Assembly: GCF_048771995.1 (NCBI RefSeq)
Contig: NC_133064.1
Span: 26,205,001 to 26,269,000, forward strand
Reading direction: 5' to 3'
Origin: Taeniopygia guttata
Taxonomy: Eukaryota; Chordata; Aves; Passeriformes; Estrildidae
Length of the DNA stretch: 64,000 nucleotides
The translations under genes and the position numbers were made by a program. Positions 9,259 to 19,819 of the stretch are shown piece by piece. Below the pieces are notes generated by a model. That model had not been told where the DNA came from. It saw nothing but the letters and a program-made list of their open reading frames with translations, and did not search any database. Each line of letters starts with the position of its first letter. Position 1 is the first letter of the stretch.

Positions 9259-9946
9259 TGTCCTAGTTTAGGGTAAATTTGGGGAAAACCTTCTGAAAGG
9301 CGCCCCCAGGAAATAAAACCCCATGGCCCCTCCCCACCCACCTGGTTCAGGGAAAAATTTCCTCTGAGAGAGAAGTGGAAAAGAACCTGTTTATTCAATG
9401 AACAAAGCACTCCCCAGCACCAAAACAATTAACAACACCAGATGACAACAAAACTCTTTCACCCCTCTGAAGAGATGAACAAATCCAGAAAGTCTTTCCT
9501 GGGAGTGGTCGCCCGGGTCTGGACGCTGGGGATTGCTCTCCAGCACTGGGGATGGCTGCTGCAGATCACAAAATGCAGGCTCCTGGTGATCCTTGGTGTT
9601 TCCCAGATCCCAGTCCAGAGCAGGTTGGATGGTATTCAGAAAGAGGAAAGGAAAAAGCAACAGTCCAGGGAAAGAATTGGACTGCTTAGCTAACCTAACA
9701 AGGAAGCAAGCCAAGCAAGAAAGCAAGCAAAGCAAGCAAGCCAAGCAAGCAAGCAAGCAAAGCAAAGCCAGCCAGCCAGCCCTAGCCTTTTCTAGACAGC
9801 AGACCACGGGGGGAGGTGAACCAGATGATAACAAGGCAAAACAAACCTTCACTTTCAGAGTCAGTTCTGAAAGCACAGAACATAATATCAAATGTAAACA
9901 GAACACACGATTGGAGATACAAACACCATAACGTCACCCTAGGACA
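9259..9946 (-). repeat. 3' LTR of L2
   Basis: Plus-strand ends are TGTCCTAG and CTAGGACA, a perfect inverted pair. It holds an AAGC/AAGCC-type microsatellite at about 9704-9780 that is longer than in the partner LTR at 14585. Confidence 0.9.
9704..9780. repeat. AAGC-type microsatellite inside the LTR
   Basis: Imperfect repeats of AAGC with interspersed AAGCC. The partner LTR has a shorter version at about 15028-15085, so the array changed length after insertion. Confidence 0.75.
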
Positions 9947-9960
9947 TTCCACCACTTATC
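9947..9960 (-). promoter_or_regulatory. Polypurine tract of L2
   Basis: The minus strand reads GATAAGTGGTGGAA directly before the 3' LTR. The same position and near-identical sequence occurs in ERVL copy L5 (about 44692-44708) and, antisense, in L4 after 31799. Confidence 0.7.
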
Positions 9961-10029
9961 TCCATATCTTCAACATCAGGTAAAAACTCCATCAAGTTAA
10001 AACTTGTATCTTTCACTTACTCATACCTT

Positions 10030-10141
10030 CAACACTTACACATTTCCTTCTATTTCACTTGCTCAAACCTTTGACACTTACACATTTCCTTCTATTTCAC
10101 TTCCTCAAACCTTTGACACTTACACATTTCCTTCTGTCTCA
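10030..10141. repeat. 42-bp tandem repeat, about 2.6 copies
   Basis: A unit beginning ACACTTACACATTTCC restarts at 10032, 10074 and 10116. It lies between the end of integrase and the polypurine tract, in the position where other retroviruses have env. No coding sense was found. Confidence 0.75.
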
Positions 10142-10210
10142 TGTCTGTGTGTTTTCATGTACAGACATTGGCAGTAACATCCAACAAACAGTGATATTTG
10201 CACAATAGTT

Positions 10211-11005
10211 TCACCCCACAATCAGATCTCCCTGAGGTACACATCGTGTTGTTCCATCTCTCTGCATTATCCACCATGTACAACCTGGTCCCTGAGCAAA
10301 GACAATCCCACGAATGGGTTTGTCTGTACTCGAGGCAGGATTGATCCACACTGATTTCCCTAACAAACCTCTGACATGTGCCACTGGGACTTTATCTCCG
10401 TCTACTATATTCAGGGGCTCAGACGGGGCAGGACCTGCTCGATTGGTGGAACCTCGGCTGTTAACTAACCAGGTGGCCTTTGCTAAATGTTGCTCCCAGT
10501 TTTTGAAAGATCCCCCACCCAATGCTTTTAAGGTGGTTTTTAACAGTCTATTGTACCTCTCCACTTTGCCTGCAGCTGGTGCATGGTAGGGGATGTGGTA
10601 CACTCACTCAATGCCATGTTCCCTAGCCCAGGTGTTGATAAGGCTATTCTTGAAATGAGTCCCATTGTCTGACTCAATCCTCTCAGGGGTACCATGCCTC
10701 CAAAGGACCTGCTTTTCAAGGCCCAGGATGGTGTTACGGGCTGTAGCATGAGACACAGGGTAGGTTTCCAACCATCCAGTGGTGGCTTCTACCATTGTGA
10801 GCACGTAGTGCTTGCCTTGGCGTGTCTGGGGCAGTGTGATGTAGTCAATCTGCCAGGCCTCCCCATACTTGTACTTGGACCACCGCCCACCATACCACAG
10901 GGGCTTCACCCGCTTGGCCTGTTTGATGGTAGCGCATGTCTCACAGTCATGGATTACTGAGAAATACTGTCCATGGTTAGATCCACCCCTCGGTCTCGTG
11001 CCCAC
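10211..11005 (-). pseudogene. ERVL L2 integrase
   Basis: Minus strand. The frame shows the second half of the zinc domain (HDCETC), the core with QIDYI and ESDNGTHF and a Glu in GKVERYN, then a C-terminal domain ending in QGDLIVG. It is split in two by a TGA at 10604-10606 where other copies have Trp (TGG). A 1-bp deletion near 10970 separates it from the RNase H frame. The integrase family is clear, but it cannot be made as one protein. Confidence 0.85.
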
Positions 11006-12186
11006 TTATAAGTGGCATCTCTACCCTGATGGCCTGAGGCATCATGGGCCCATCGTGCTAGGAACAACTCTCCCTTGTGTTCCAAATTGAGGTCTATCTT
11101 TGATACCCCTATCTTCGCAGCCTGATCTACCTGCTGATTGTTTTGCTGCTCTTCATTAGCTCTACTTCTGGGGACATGGGCATCTACATGGCGAACCTTC
11201 GCAGGTAGCTTCTCTACCCGGGTAGCGATATCTTTCCACTCTTCAGCAGCCCAAATTGGTTTTCCTCTACGCTGCCAGTTAGCTTCTTTCCACCTCTCCA
11301 GCCACCCCCACAGAGCATTGGCTACCATCCATGAATCAGTGTAGAGGTAGAGCTTTGGCCACTTCTCCCTTTCTGCAATGTCTAGGGCCAGTTGAACGGC
11401 TTTGAGTTCAGCAAACTGGCTTGATCCACCTTCTCCTTCAGTGGCCTCTGCAACCCGTTGTGTGGGACTCCATACAGCTGCTTTCCACTTCCGATTCATC
11501 CCTACGATGCGACAGGAACCGTCAGTGAAGAGAGTATAGCGTGTTTCCTCTGCTGGCAGTTGGTTGTATGGTGGAGCTTCTTCAGCCCGTGTCACTGGTT
11601 CTTGTTCTTCATCTGCGACACCAAAACTTTCACCTTTGGGCCAATTTGTAATTACTTCCAAAATCCCAGGGTGATTCAGCTTACCAATATGGGCACGCTG
11701 CGTGATGAGAGCAATCCACTTGCTCCATGTAGCACTGGTGGCATGGTGGGTGGAGGGAACGTTTCCTCTGAACATCCACCCCAGCACGGGTAGTCGGGGT
11801 GCCAGGAGGAGTTGTGCTTCTGTGCCAATCACCTCTGAGGCGGCCTGGACACCCTCGTAGGCAGCCAAGATTTCCTTCTCTGTTGGGGTGTAGTTGGCTT
11901 CAGACCCTCTGCAGCTCCAACTCCAAAATCCCAGTGGTCGGCCCCGAGTCTCATCAGGCACCTTCTGCCAAAGGCTCCAGGACAGACCATGGTTCCCGGC
12001 TGCAGAGTAGAGCACGTTCTTCACATCTGGTCCTGTCCTGACTGGGCCAAGGGCTACTGCATGAGCAATTTCCTGCTTTATCTGGGCGAAAGCTTGCTGC
12101 TGCTCAGGGCCCCAGCAGAAATCATTCTTCTTGCGGGTGACCAGGTAGAGGGGACTCACGATCTGACTGTACTCAGGAATGTGCAT
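10954..12186 (-). pseudogene. ERVL L2 RT connection, RNase H and integrase N-terminus
   Basis: A 410-codon minus-strand frame. Residues 1-100 are the RT thumb/connection. RNase H shows TDGSC near 215, an AELKA Glu, YTDSW near 280 and the VDAHVPRSRANEE end. The start of the integrase zinc domain with paired His (HDASGHQG) follows. Catalytic Asp and Glu residues of RNase H are visible. It is separated from the RT frame by a TAG at 12190-12192, where a TGG Trp codon is expected. Confidence 0.88.
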
Positions 12187-12189
12187 TCT

Positions 12190-12834
12190 CTAAAAACCGA
12201 TGGCGCCTAAGAAAGCTTGTGTCTCTTTCTTGTTGGTTGGTGGGGACATGGCTGTGATCTTGTTGATGACATCTGTAGGAATCTGATGCCGTCCATCTTG
12301 CCACTTCACTCCCAAGAACTGGATCTCTCGAGCAGGTCCCTTCACTTTACTCTTCTTGATGGCGAAACCAGCTTCCAGGAGGATTCGGATGATTTTCTCT
12401 CCTTTCTCAAACACTTCTGCTGCTGTGTTTCCCCACACAATGATATCATCAATATATTGTAGATGTTCTGGAGCCTCACCCTTTTTTAGTGCAGTCTGGA
12501 TCAGTCCATGGCAGATGGTAGGACTGTGCTTCCACCCCTGGGGCAGTCGGTTCCAGGTATACTGCACTCCCCTCCATGTGAAAGCAAACTGAGGCCTGCA
12601 TTCTGCTGCCAGAGGAATGGAGAAAAATGCATTGGCAATATCAATAGTGGCGTACCTCTTTGCTGCCTTGGACTCCAGCTCGTACTGGAGTTCCAGCATG
12701 TCTGGCACAGCAGCGCTCAGTGGTGGAGTCACTTCATTCAATGCACGGTAGTCCACAGTCAATCTCCATTCTCCTTCAGATTTACACACAGGCCAGATGG
12801 GGCTGTTGAAGGGTGAGTGGGTTTTGCTGACCAC
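12190..12834 (-). pseudogene. ERVL L2 reverse transcriptase core
   Basis: A 214-codon minus-strand frame with VDYRALNE, LPQGWKHSPTICH and the catalytic YIDDI, all typical of ERVL RT. The TAG at its end (plus-strand CTA at 12190-12192) replaces a Trp codon that is still TGG in L1. Upstream, stops near 12858 and 12897 separate it from the protease frame. Confidence 0.9.
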
Positions 12835-12885
12835 CCCTTGGCTCTCCAGCTCTCAGATCATCTTATGGATGGGAACCACAGCATC

Positions 12886-13383
12886 TCAAGTTGTTCTGTA
12901 CTGTCGACGATGCATCGTTGAAGTGGCAACTGGTACCTTTTGTTCTTCTCCCTTCAAAAGTCCTACTGTAGTTGGATTCTCAGACAGTCCAGGCAAGGTG
13001 TTCAGTTGCAGGATGCCCTCTGTCGCTACAGCTGCTATCCCAAATGCCCACCTGAGTCCCTTTGCGTCTTTAAAATACCCCCTTCGAAGGTAATCTATGC
13101 CCAAAATACATGGGGCCTCTGCGCCAGTCACAATAGGGTGTTTCTTCCACTCATTTCCTGTCAGACTTACATCAGCTTCCACCAAGGTAAAGTCCTGTGA
13201 TCCACCTGTCACACCGGCGATAGAGACAGATTCTGCCCCTACGTGTCTCGATGGAATTAACGTGCATTCTGCACCAGTATCGACCAATGCCTTATATCTT
13301 TGTGGTTCCGATGTGCCAGGCCAGTGAATCCACACAGTCCATAAAACACGGTTTTCCCTCGCCTCTACCTGGCTAATTACCAA
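12886..13383 (-). pseudogene. ERVL L2 protease
   Basis: The minus-strand frame carries the aspartic protease signature D-T-G-A-E with LIPS and, further on, ILGIDYL. These are the active-site loop and C-terminal strand of retroviral proteases. Its start is fused closely to the end of the shortened gag because about 0.9 kb of gag has been lost (compare L5, 38440-39345). It ends at a stop, with the RT frame following after about 50 bp. Confidence 0.8.
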
Positions 13384-14480
13384 CTAATTACAGACTCATC
13401 AGGTCGTCGGGTGTAATCCTTCCTTAGGCCACGAAGGTCCTTTAGGGAAAAGGACTCAGTATTGGCCTCTGATCTTGTACCAGTTGCTTTGACTTCTGAT
13501 TTTATGTCAGCAGGCATTGAGGGTCCCTCTCCTGCATTATCATCATCATCGTCATCATCCACTGGTCGATTGGTCTTTTCTGTGCGCTTCCCACTTCTTG
13601 TGCTAGTAGCAACAGCCATTGGTTGAGTCTTGGCTGCTGAGTCTGGTTTAGCTGCTGGCTTTGAGCCGGGGGTGTTGGCTGCAGCCTGAGTGACTGGGAT
13701 AGCTGCTGATTTATCTCCCTGCCCCCCTTCCTCTGTCTGCTGCCCTACAGTATCTAGCAGGGTGCGATAAGCATATGCCAGGGCCCAGCTCACTGCAATG
13801 ATCTTTTTCTCCTTAGAGTTATCATGGCACTTCTCTTTCAGGTACTTCGCCACCTCAGCCGGACTCTGAATTTGTTCACTTGGAAAGTCCCAGGCTATAG
13901 GGTCAGAAAATTCCTTTAAGATTTGGCCCATATCCTCCCATTTCCCACACCACTCAGGATTTCTCACACCTGAGTCTACTCCTGGGTCAGAGGTTTCATC
14001 AGCCCCTCTAGAAATCTCAGCCCTCATTCTAGAGAGACTGCAGACTGTATAGAGAAAGCTTACCAGGTTAAACACCAGGAAGATGGTCTCCTTAACAGTC
14101 AGGGGAAACTGAACATTCTCTAATAGGAAGGTAACAAATTCAGAGGAGAAGAAGGAAAGCAAAGGCTGAAAAGCCTCATCCCCTACTTCCCCTCTAATAA
14201 ACTGGCTGCATAACCATAACCATGAACCATACATTCCAGGAACAGACCTCAGCACCTTTATAAAACCTCTGGAAGCTATTACACCCAAGCACAGCCCGAT
14301 GGATATTCTGGTCAGTGCCCTTCTACTGCAAAACCTACGTATTACGGACAATACCGGAGCTATTCCTGGATAAAAAAATAAACCTAGGGACCATAGGGGG
14401 ATTAAGATCTCAAAAAACCCTAGGGACCAGAGACACATGCAGGCCTTCACCCCAAGAGACAATATTAATTCAAACAACAT
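13377..14480 (-). pseudogene. ERVL L2 Gag, N-terminal two thirds, internally deleted
   Basis: Minus-strand frame from the ATG at 14480. The same ATG, followed by Leu and hydrophobic residues, is conserved in L5 and L6; a GTG at 14564 is in frame but inside the primer-binding site. The first 60-70 residues are strongly hydrophobic, with a second hydrophobic stretch near residues 110-140, suggesting membrane-spanning or membrane-embedded segments. A linker rich in Asp, Pro and Ala follows the capsid-like part (AVSWALAYAYRTLLDTV). The frame ends at SVISW, where an approximately 0.9-kb deletion joins it to protease. No zinc knuckle was seen. Confidence 0.7.
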
Positions 14481-14560
14481 AACCAATAACTGCTCCATAC
14501 CAACACAAAGTAATTGAAACAAAAATATGATTACAACAGGGTTTTTTCCACTCTCTCGAG

Positions 14561-14577
14561 CCACGAGTTGGGCGCCA
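14561..14577 (-). promoter_or_regulatory. Primer-binding site of L2
   Basis: The minus strand reads TGGCGCCCAACTCGTGG, seven bases inside the 5' LTR. The 5' half matches the lysine-tRNA type of primer site. L5 has the related site at 37232 and L6 at 50319-50335. Confidence 0.7.
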
Positions 14578-14584
14578 AAATATT

Positions 14585-15255
14585 TGTCCTAGTTTAGGGC
14601 AAATTTGGGGAAAACCCTCTGAAAGGAACCCCCAGGAAATAAACTCCCACGGCCCCTCCCCACCCACCTGGTTCAGGGAAAAATTTCCTCTGAGAGAGAA
14701 GTGGAAAAGAACCTGTTTATTCAACGAGCAAAGCACTCCCCAGCACCAAAACAATTAACAACACCAGATGACAACAAAACTCTTTCACCACTCTGAAGAG
14801 ATGAACAGATCCAGAAAGTCTTTCCTGGGAGTGGTCGCCCGGGTCTGGACGCTGGGGATTGCTCTCCAGCACTGGGGATGGCTGCTGCAGATCACAAAAT
14901 GCAGGCTCCTGGTGTTCCTTGGTGTTTCCCGGATCCCAGTCCAGAGCAGGTTGGATGGTATTCAGAAAGAGGAAAGGAAAAATCAACAGTCCAGGGAAAG
15001 AATTGGACTGCTTAGCTAACCTAACAAGGAAGCAAGCAAAGCAAGCAAGCCAAGCAAGCAAGCAAGCAAAGCAAAGCCAGCCAGCCAGCCCTAGCCTTTT
15101 CTAGACAGCAGACCATGGGGGGAGGTGAACCAGATGATAACAAGGCAAAACAAACCTTCACTTTCAGAGTCAGTTCTGAAAGCACAGAACATAATATCAA
15201 ACGTAAACAGAACACACGTTTGGAGATACAAACACCATAACGTCACCCTAGGACA
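14585..15255 (-). repeat. 5' LTR of L2
   Basis: Plus-strand ends are TGTCCTAG and CTAGGACA, followed by CCCAC, the second copy of the target duplication. It is nearly identical to the LTR at 9259-9946. Confidence 0.9.
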
Positions 15256-16679
15256 CCCACAAAGCTTCGGCCATCATCCATGAATCAATGCAAAGGTAGA
15301 GCTTTGACCACTTCTCTCTTTCAGCAATGTCCAGGACCAGTTGAATCGCTTTCAGTTCAGCAAGTTGGCTTGATCCACCTTTGCCTTCAGTAGTTTCTGC
15401 GACCTGTTGTGTTGGGCTCCATACAGCTGCTTTCCACTTTTGTTTCATCCCTACAATGCAACAAGAACCATCAGTAAAAAGAACGTAACATGTTTCTTCT
15501 GCTGGCAAATGGTTCTACAGTGGAGCTTCTTCATCATGTGTCACTTGTTCTTGTTCCTCTTCATCTCTGAGACCAAAGTTTTCACCTTTGGGCCAATTTA
15601 CAGTTATCTCCAAAATCCCAGGTCGATTCAGTTTTCCAGTACGGGTGTGCTGTGTGATGAGAGCAATCTACTTGCTCCATGTGGCATTGGTGGTGTGGTG
15701 GGTAAAGGGAACCTTTGCTTTGAATATCCACTTCAGCACTGGTAGTCAGGGTGCCAGGACGAGTTGTGCTTTAGTGCCTATTACCTCTGATATGGCTTGG
15801 GCTCCTTTATAAGCTGCTAAGATTTCTTTTTCTGTTGGAGTGTAGTTGGCTTCAGACTGTCTGTAGATTCGACTCCAGAATCCTAGCGGTCAGCCTGGAG
15901 TTTCACCAGGCACTTTCTGCCAAAGGTTCCAGCACAGACCATGGCTCTCAGCTGCAGAGTAGTGCACGTTCTTCACATTTGGTCTTGTTCTGAGTGGGCC
16001 AAGGGCACCTGCATGAGCGATCTCCTGCTTGATCTGGGTAAAGGCTTGCTGCTGTTCAGGGCCCCACTGGAAAGTGTTCTTCTTGTGGGTGATCAAGTAG
16101 AGAGGGCTCACAATCTGGCTGTACTCAGGAATATGCATGTTCCAAAAGCCTATGGCACATAGGAAAGCTTGTGTTTCCTTCTTGTTGGTTAGTGGAGACA
16201 GTGCTGTGATCTTATTAATGACATCAGTGGGAATCTGATGCCGTCTATCTTGCCACTTCAATCCCATGAATTGGATCTCTCGAGCAGGTCCCTTAACTTT
16301 GCTCTTGATGGCGAAATCGGCTTTCAGGAGGATCTGGATGATTTTCTCTCCTTTCTCAAACATTTCTGCTGCCATGTTCCCTCACACAATGATGTCATCG
16401 ATGTACTGCAGATGTTCTGGAGCCTCACCCTTTTCTAGTGCAGTCTGGATCAGTCCATGGTAGATGGTAGGACTGTGCTTTCACCCTTGGGGTAGTCGAT
16501 TCTAGGTGTACTGCACGGCCCTCCAAGTGAAGCGAAACTGAGGCCTGCATTCTGCTGTCAAAGGAATGAAGAAAAATTCATTGGCAATATCAATAGTGGC
16601 ATGCCACTTCGCTGCCTTGGACTCCAGCTCATACTGGAGCTCCAACAAGTCTAGCACAGCAGTGCTCAATGGTGGAGTC
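15256..16679 (-). pseudogene. ERVL L1 RNase H, connection and RT (upstream half)
   Basis: The minus-strand reading resumes L1 exactly where L2 cut it. RNase H parts (TDGSCCIVG, ELKAIQLVLDIAEREKW) lie at about 15260-15510 and RT connection at 15890-16375. The RT core runs on to 16679, where a solo LTR interrupts it. Several stops and small indels are present, so this copy is clearly dead and older than L2. Confidence 0.82.
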
Positions 16680-16685
16680 ACTTCA

Positions 16686-16969
16686 TGTCGCCCTGATTCT
16701 TGAGTTTTTCTAAAGCCTTCTGAGTTTACATTCTATTGGGAAACTTTCCCACACAGTTTCTGTAAATAACGTGTTGTTTTGCATTCCTTCATGGGGGTGG
16801 AGAGACTTGATGTACTAGTGGTTTGTCCAATGTCTTTGGAGAGGTGGCCCATTCACTCTCCAATCCACTTTCACCTTTGGAAAAGTTGGAGTCAGAAAAT
16901 AAACTTTCTCTTTTACCTTGCAAAGTGGCAGGTGGCTCGCATTGTGCTTTCTCGTGTCCTATAGCGACA
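16686..16969 (+). repeat. Solo LTR in L1 RT, 6-bp duplication ACTTCA
   Basis: Begins TGTCGCC and ends TAGCGACA, 284 bp. ACTTCA flanks it at 16680-16685 and 16970-16975. An AATAAA near 16896 suggests plus orientation. The 6-bp duplication points to a class II element. The GCGACA end is shared with LTRs at 30555 and 60368 and, inverted, at 40300. Confidence 0.85.
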
Positions 16970-16975
16970 ACTTCA

Positions 16976-17600
16976 TTTGAGACATGATAGTCCACAGTCA
17001 ATTTCCATTCTCCTTCAGATTTACGCACAGTCCAAATGGGACTGTTGAAGGGTGTGTGGGTTTTGCTGACCACCCCTTGGCTTTCCAACTCACAAATCAT
17101 CTTGTGATTTGGAATCACAGCATCTTGAGTTGTTCTATACTGTTGGCGATGCACCGTCAAAGAGGCAATTGGTACTTGTTGCTCCTTCCCTTTCAGAAGG
17201 CCTACTGCAGCTGGGTTTTCTGATAGTCTAGGCAAGGTGTTCAATTGCTAAATGCCCTCTATCTCTATAGCAGCTATCCCAAACGCCCACCTGAGTCCCT
17301 TTGGGTCTTTGAAATACCCACTTCAGAGGAAGTCTATGCCAAAAATACATGGGGCTTCTGGTCCAGTCACAATAGGGTGTTTGTTCCACTAATTTCTAGT
17401 CAGGCTTACATCAACTACCACTAAGGTGAAATCCTGTGATCCCCCTGTCATGCCAGCAATAGAAACAGATTCTGCCCCTACAAGTCTCGATGGGATTAGT
17501 GTGCATTGTGCACCAGTGTTGACCAAGCATATTTTTGTGGTTCTGATGTGCCAGGCCAACAAATCCACACAGTCCAAAAAACACGGTTTTCCCTAGCCTC
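16976..17600 (-). pseudogene. ERVL L1 RT start and protease
   Basis: On the minus strand, RT N-terminal motifs (SKTHTPFNSPIW) lie at about 17000-17090. Protease residues lie at 17389-17577, with N-T-G-A where D-T-G-A is expected, so the active-site Asp codon has changed to Asn, a coding-strand G-to-A change. Dead remnant. Confidence 0.75.
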
Positions 17601-18823
17601 TACCTGGCTAGAGGCAGGGACCTTCTAAGCCTGGTTATCCTTCCTTCCTTCCCTGGGTATACGTCTTAGAGGTTCCTTCAGTGGGAACAGAAATGTCATC
17701 ATCACCATACCTGGAAGTTTGGCTAATGGGCAACTGGCGCTGCTTCCTTTTTGGTGGAACTTCCTCTCTGAGTCATGCTCTCCTTTAATTTATGCACCTG
17801 TTGTGCCAGAGCAGAGTGGGTCTTCCATCCTATCTCCTTATGTTTTTCCTACAACCACACAGGAAGAACCACAGCTCACCTCATGGGGTGTACATTCTCT
17901 CCCTATCTGGGGAATGCCTGCGTTTGGCTCCAGAACCTCTGATCTGTACTGCCGAGATTGGAGAAGGTCCTCCTTAATGTCTTCTTTGACTTTCTAGTGA
18001 TTCTCCTCTATGTTATCTTCTAATTTTTGCAGACATGTTTCCACAGCTGCCATTCTTGCATGTGTTGGGCCATGCATGGTATCTGCATATGCTCAGAGCT
18101 TCTTTGCCATATCAAGCATGGTCTTTTTTCTTTCATCCCACTTCATCATTCCTAAAACAGAAGCGTATTCTTGTGGCCCAAATCGTACAAGTTTTCACCA
18201 CATTATGGGTGTACATGTTACCAAGTCTGGATTCTTAGGCATTGTTGGGTCTTCTGAGAAAACAATCTCTGCCACCACCATTTCTCTCAAGCATTGGATC
18301 CCTTGTTCTATGGTCTTCCACTGGGTTTGCTGCATGTAGAGAACCTCTGCACACAGATATCTTTGTCCCACACTTCCCAAGATCTGTGCACAGAGACTGT
18401 GAGGGTCAGCGCCCCTTACCATTCCCTGCTCGATGACCAGATCACATGACAGGGATTCCAAATGCCTCACTTCAGTACCGTCCAGAATTGTAGCTTCGCC
18501 TGCAGCGTCCCAAAGACGAACTAACCAACTTATTATAGATTCACCAGGTCATCGAGTCTAATCCTTTCTTAGGCCACGAAGGTCCTTCAGGGAAATGGAC
18601 TCAATAGTGACTTCTGATTTTGAGTCAGTTGCTGGAGCTGGCTTTGAGGGTTCTTCCCCCGGATCATCATCGTCCACTGGCCGATTGGTTTTGGTTTTGT
18701 GCTTCTTTCCCATGGTAATGACTTCCAGTTGCTTAGGCTCACTGGTTTAGCTGCTAGCTTAGGTTTACTGTCTGATTTAGCTGTAACTTGAATGACTGGG
18801 GTATCTGCTGCAACAGGGATACA
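17601..18823 (-). pseudogene. ERVL L1 Gag, C-terminal part
   Basis: Minus-strand fragments match the middle and end of gag in L5 (38440-39345), for example HLESLSCDLVIEQ at 18195-18470 and the DDDD-type linker near 18680. This is the portion deleted from L2. The N-terminal gag part is missing because the copy ends at 18823. Frames are broken by stops. Confidence 0.65.
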
Positions 18824-18833
18824 TGTCCCAGGG
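18824..18833 (+). repeat. First 10 bp of ERVL LTR L3
   Basis: TGTCCCAGGG matches the opening of plus-oriented ERVL LTRs such as that at 36580, and the LTR resumes after the K1 provirus at 28050. CCAGGG here and CCGGGG at 28044-28049 are the 6-bp target duplication of K1, with one later mismatch. Confidence 0.7.
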
Positions 18834-19155
18834 TGTTGTATTGCTCTGGGGAATGGTATTTCCCTCCCCAGAGACCCCTGTAGATATGACCATATTATTT
18901 TAGCCCTTCCTTCCTTTCTTGACCCAATTGGCTGGGAGTCAAGTATCCTTTTCTGTACAGAACCTAGATAAGGCTCTGTCCCTTGCTTGTTCACTCTCTT
19001 TCCCTCTTCCTCCCCTGGAATAAACATCTTGGACCACATCGGGGGTTGGAGCCTCTTTTGGAATCTTTTGCCTTGCTCCTGAAATACTTCCCCAAGGCCT
19101 CCCAGATCTGGGCTAGTCTGGTAACTTTGGGGGGCTTCAGGGGATAGATATTTCA
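18834..19155 (+). repeat. 5' LTR of K1
   Basis: 322 bp, opening TGTTGTATTGC and closing ATATTTCA. It contains an AATAAA in 'ggaataaacatc' near 19020. It pairs with 27720-28043. Confidence 0.88.
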
Positions 19156-19157
19156 GT

Positions 19158-19172
19158 TGGCTCCGAACGTGG
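19158..19172 (+). promoter_or_regulatory. Primer-binding site of K1
   Basis: TGGCTCCGAACGTGG lies two bases after the LTR. It resembles, imperfectly, class II primer sites of the TGGCGCC...AACGTGG type; the exact tRNA is not certain. Confidence 0.55.
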
Positions 19173-19819
19173 TTTTTAATGAAATATTAAAAGCCCACGC
19201 AAAAGATGGAGCCCTTATTTGAGGGTCTCAAAAGCTCTTTGGGAAGTTCAACTACCTTGTTGCTTATTAGCTGCTTTTTGGGTGGCTTTGAATGACGGGA
19301 GAGGGTCGGGAACTTGCCTCAGCACCTCAGACGAGTCGGCCCGGACCACGAAATCCTGACACTGCTACACACGACAGCCACGGTCCAAAAGAAGCGGTAA
19401 GACCCCTCGTGTGCGGTTTATCCCGGGAAAAACCCCTAGCTGCAGGGGAGGTGTTACCATCGCGACCGTGGAAACTGCAACTGCAGTAAGGTAGGACCCA
19501 GCAGTCACAGTTTGTAACAACGAGCGTGCTTGTGTGAGTTTTTCTGCAGATTGGCGCTCTGTGGCAGCGGAGCCACCCCGACTGACTAAGCCCGCGTTTC
19601 GGGGGTGAAGACAGCGAAGGACAGGTACCTAAAGCCAGGAAGGTGGCGGGATAACCCCCTGTGCTCCTGGGGAGCCGAGAAAAAGTGGCGGCAGCCACCC
19701 TTCCGCGGCTTCTCCTTCCCCCCCCCCCCCCGCCCCCCACTCCCTGTGCTGTCTGTGCAAGCGGGGATTTCATGCTGCATTGTGTCTGGAGGTAGATTTT
19801 TGACAGATAGCGTTTAAAA
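19173..19819 (+). other. K1 5' leader
   Basis: No gene seen. This untranslated stretch between primer site and gag start contains a C-run at about 19721-19734. ORFs here have no recognisable domain. Packaging and splice-donor signals are expected but cannot be pinpointed. Confidence 0.5.

Larger units (their letters stand above)
9259..15255 (-). mobile_element. ERVL provirus L2 (antisense, complete, nested)
   Basis: Two LTRs of 688 and 671 bp bracket gag, protease, RT, RNase H and integrase on the minus strand, with no env, as is normal for ERVL. Flanking CCCAC at 9254-9258 and 15256-15260 is a 5-bp target duplication. By eye the LTRs differ at about 2-3 % of sites plus a length change in an AAGC microsatellite, so this is a fairly recent insertion into L1. 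Pol is broken only by a few stops and one 1-bp deletion, but gag carries a large deletion. Confidence 0.9.
15256..18823 (-). mobile_element. ERVL L1, gag-pol part (antisense, older host of L2)
   Basis: Together with 9040-9258 this is one older ERVL copy. From right to left it holds partial gag, protease, RT and RNase H. It received L2 and a 284-bp solo LTR. Its right end stops inside gag at 18823, where a plus-oriented ERVL LTR (L3) begins; its own 5' LTR is not seen. Confidence 0.78.

Noticed and set aside
9442-9931. ORFs on both strands in the LTRs of L2 (also 14717-15215)
   Set aside because: They occur identically inside both LTRs and cover the AAGC repeat; no coding motif.
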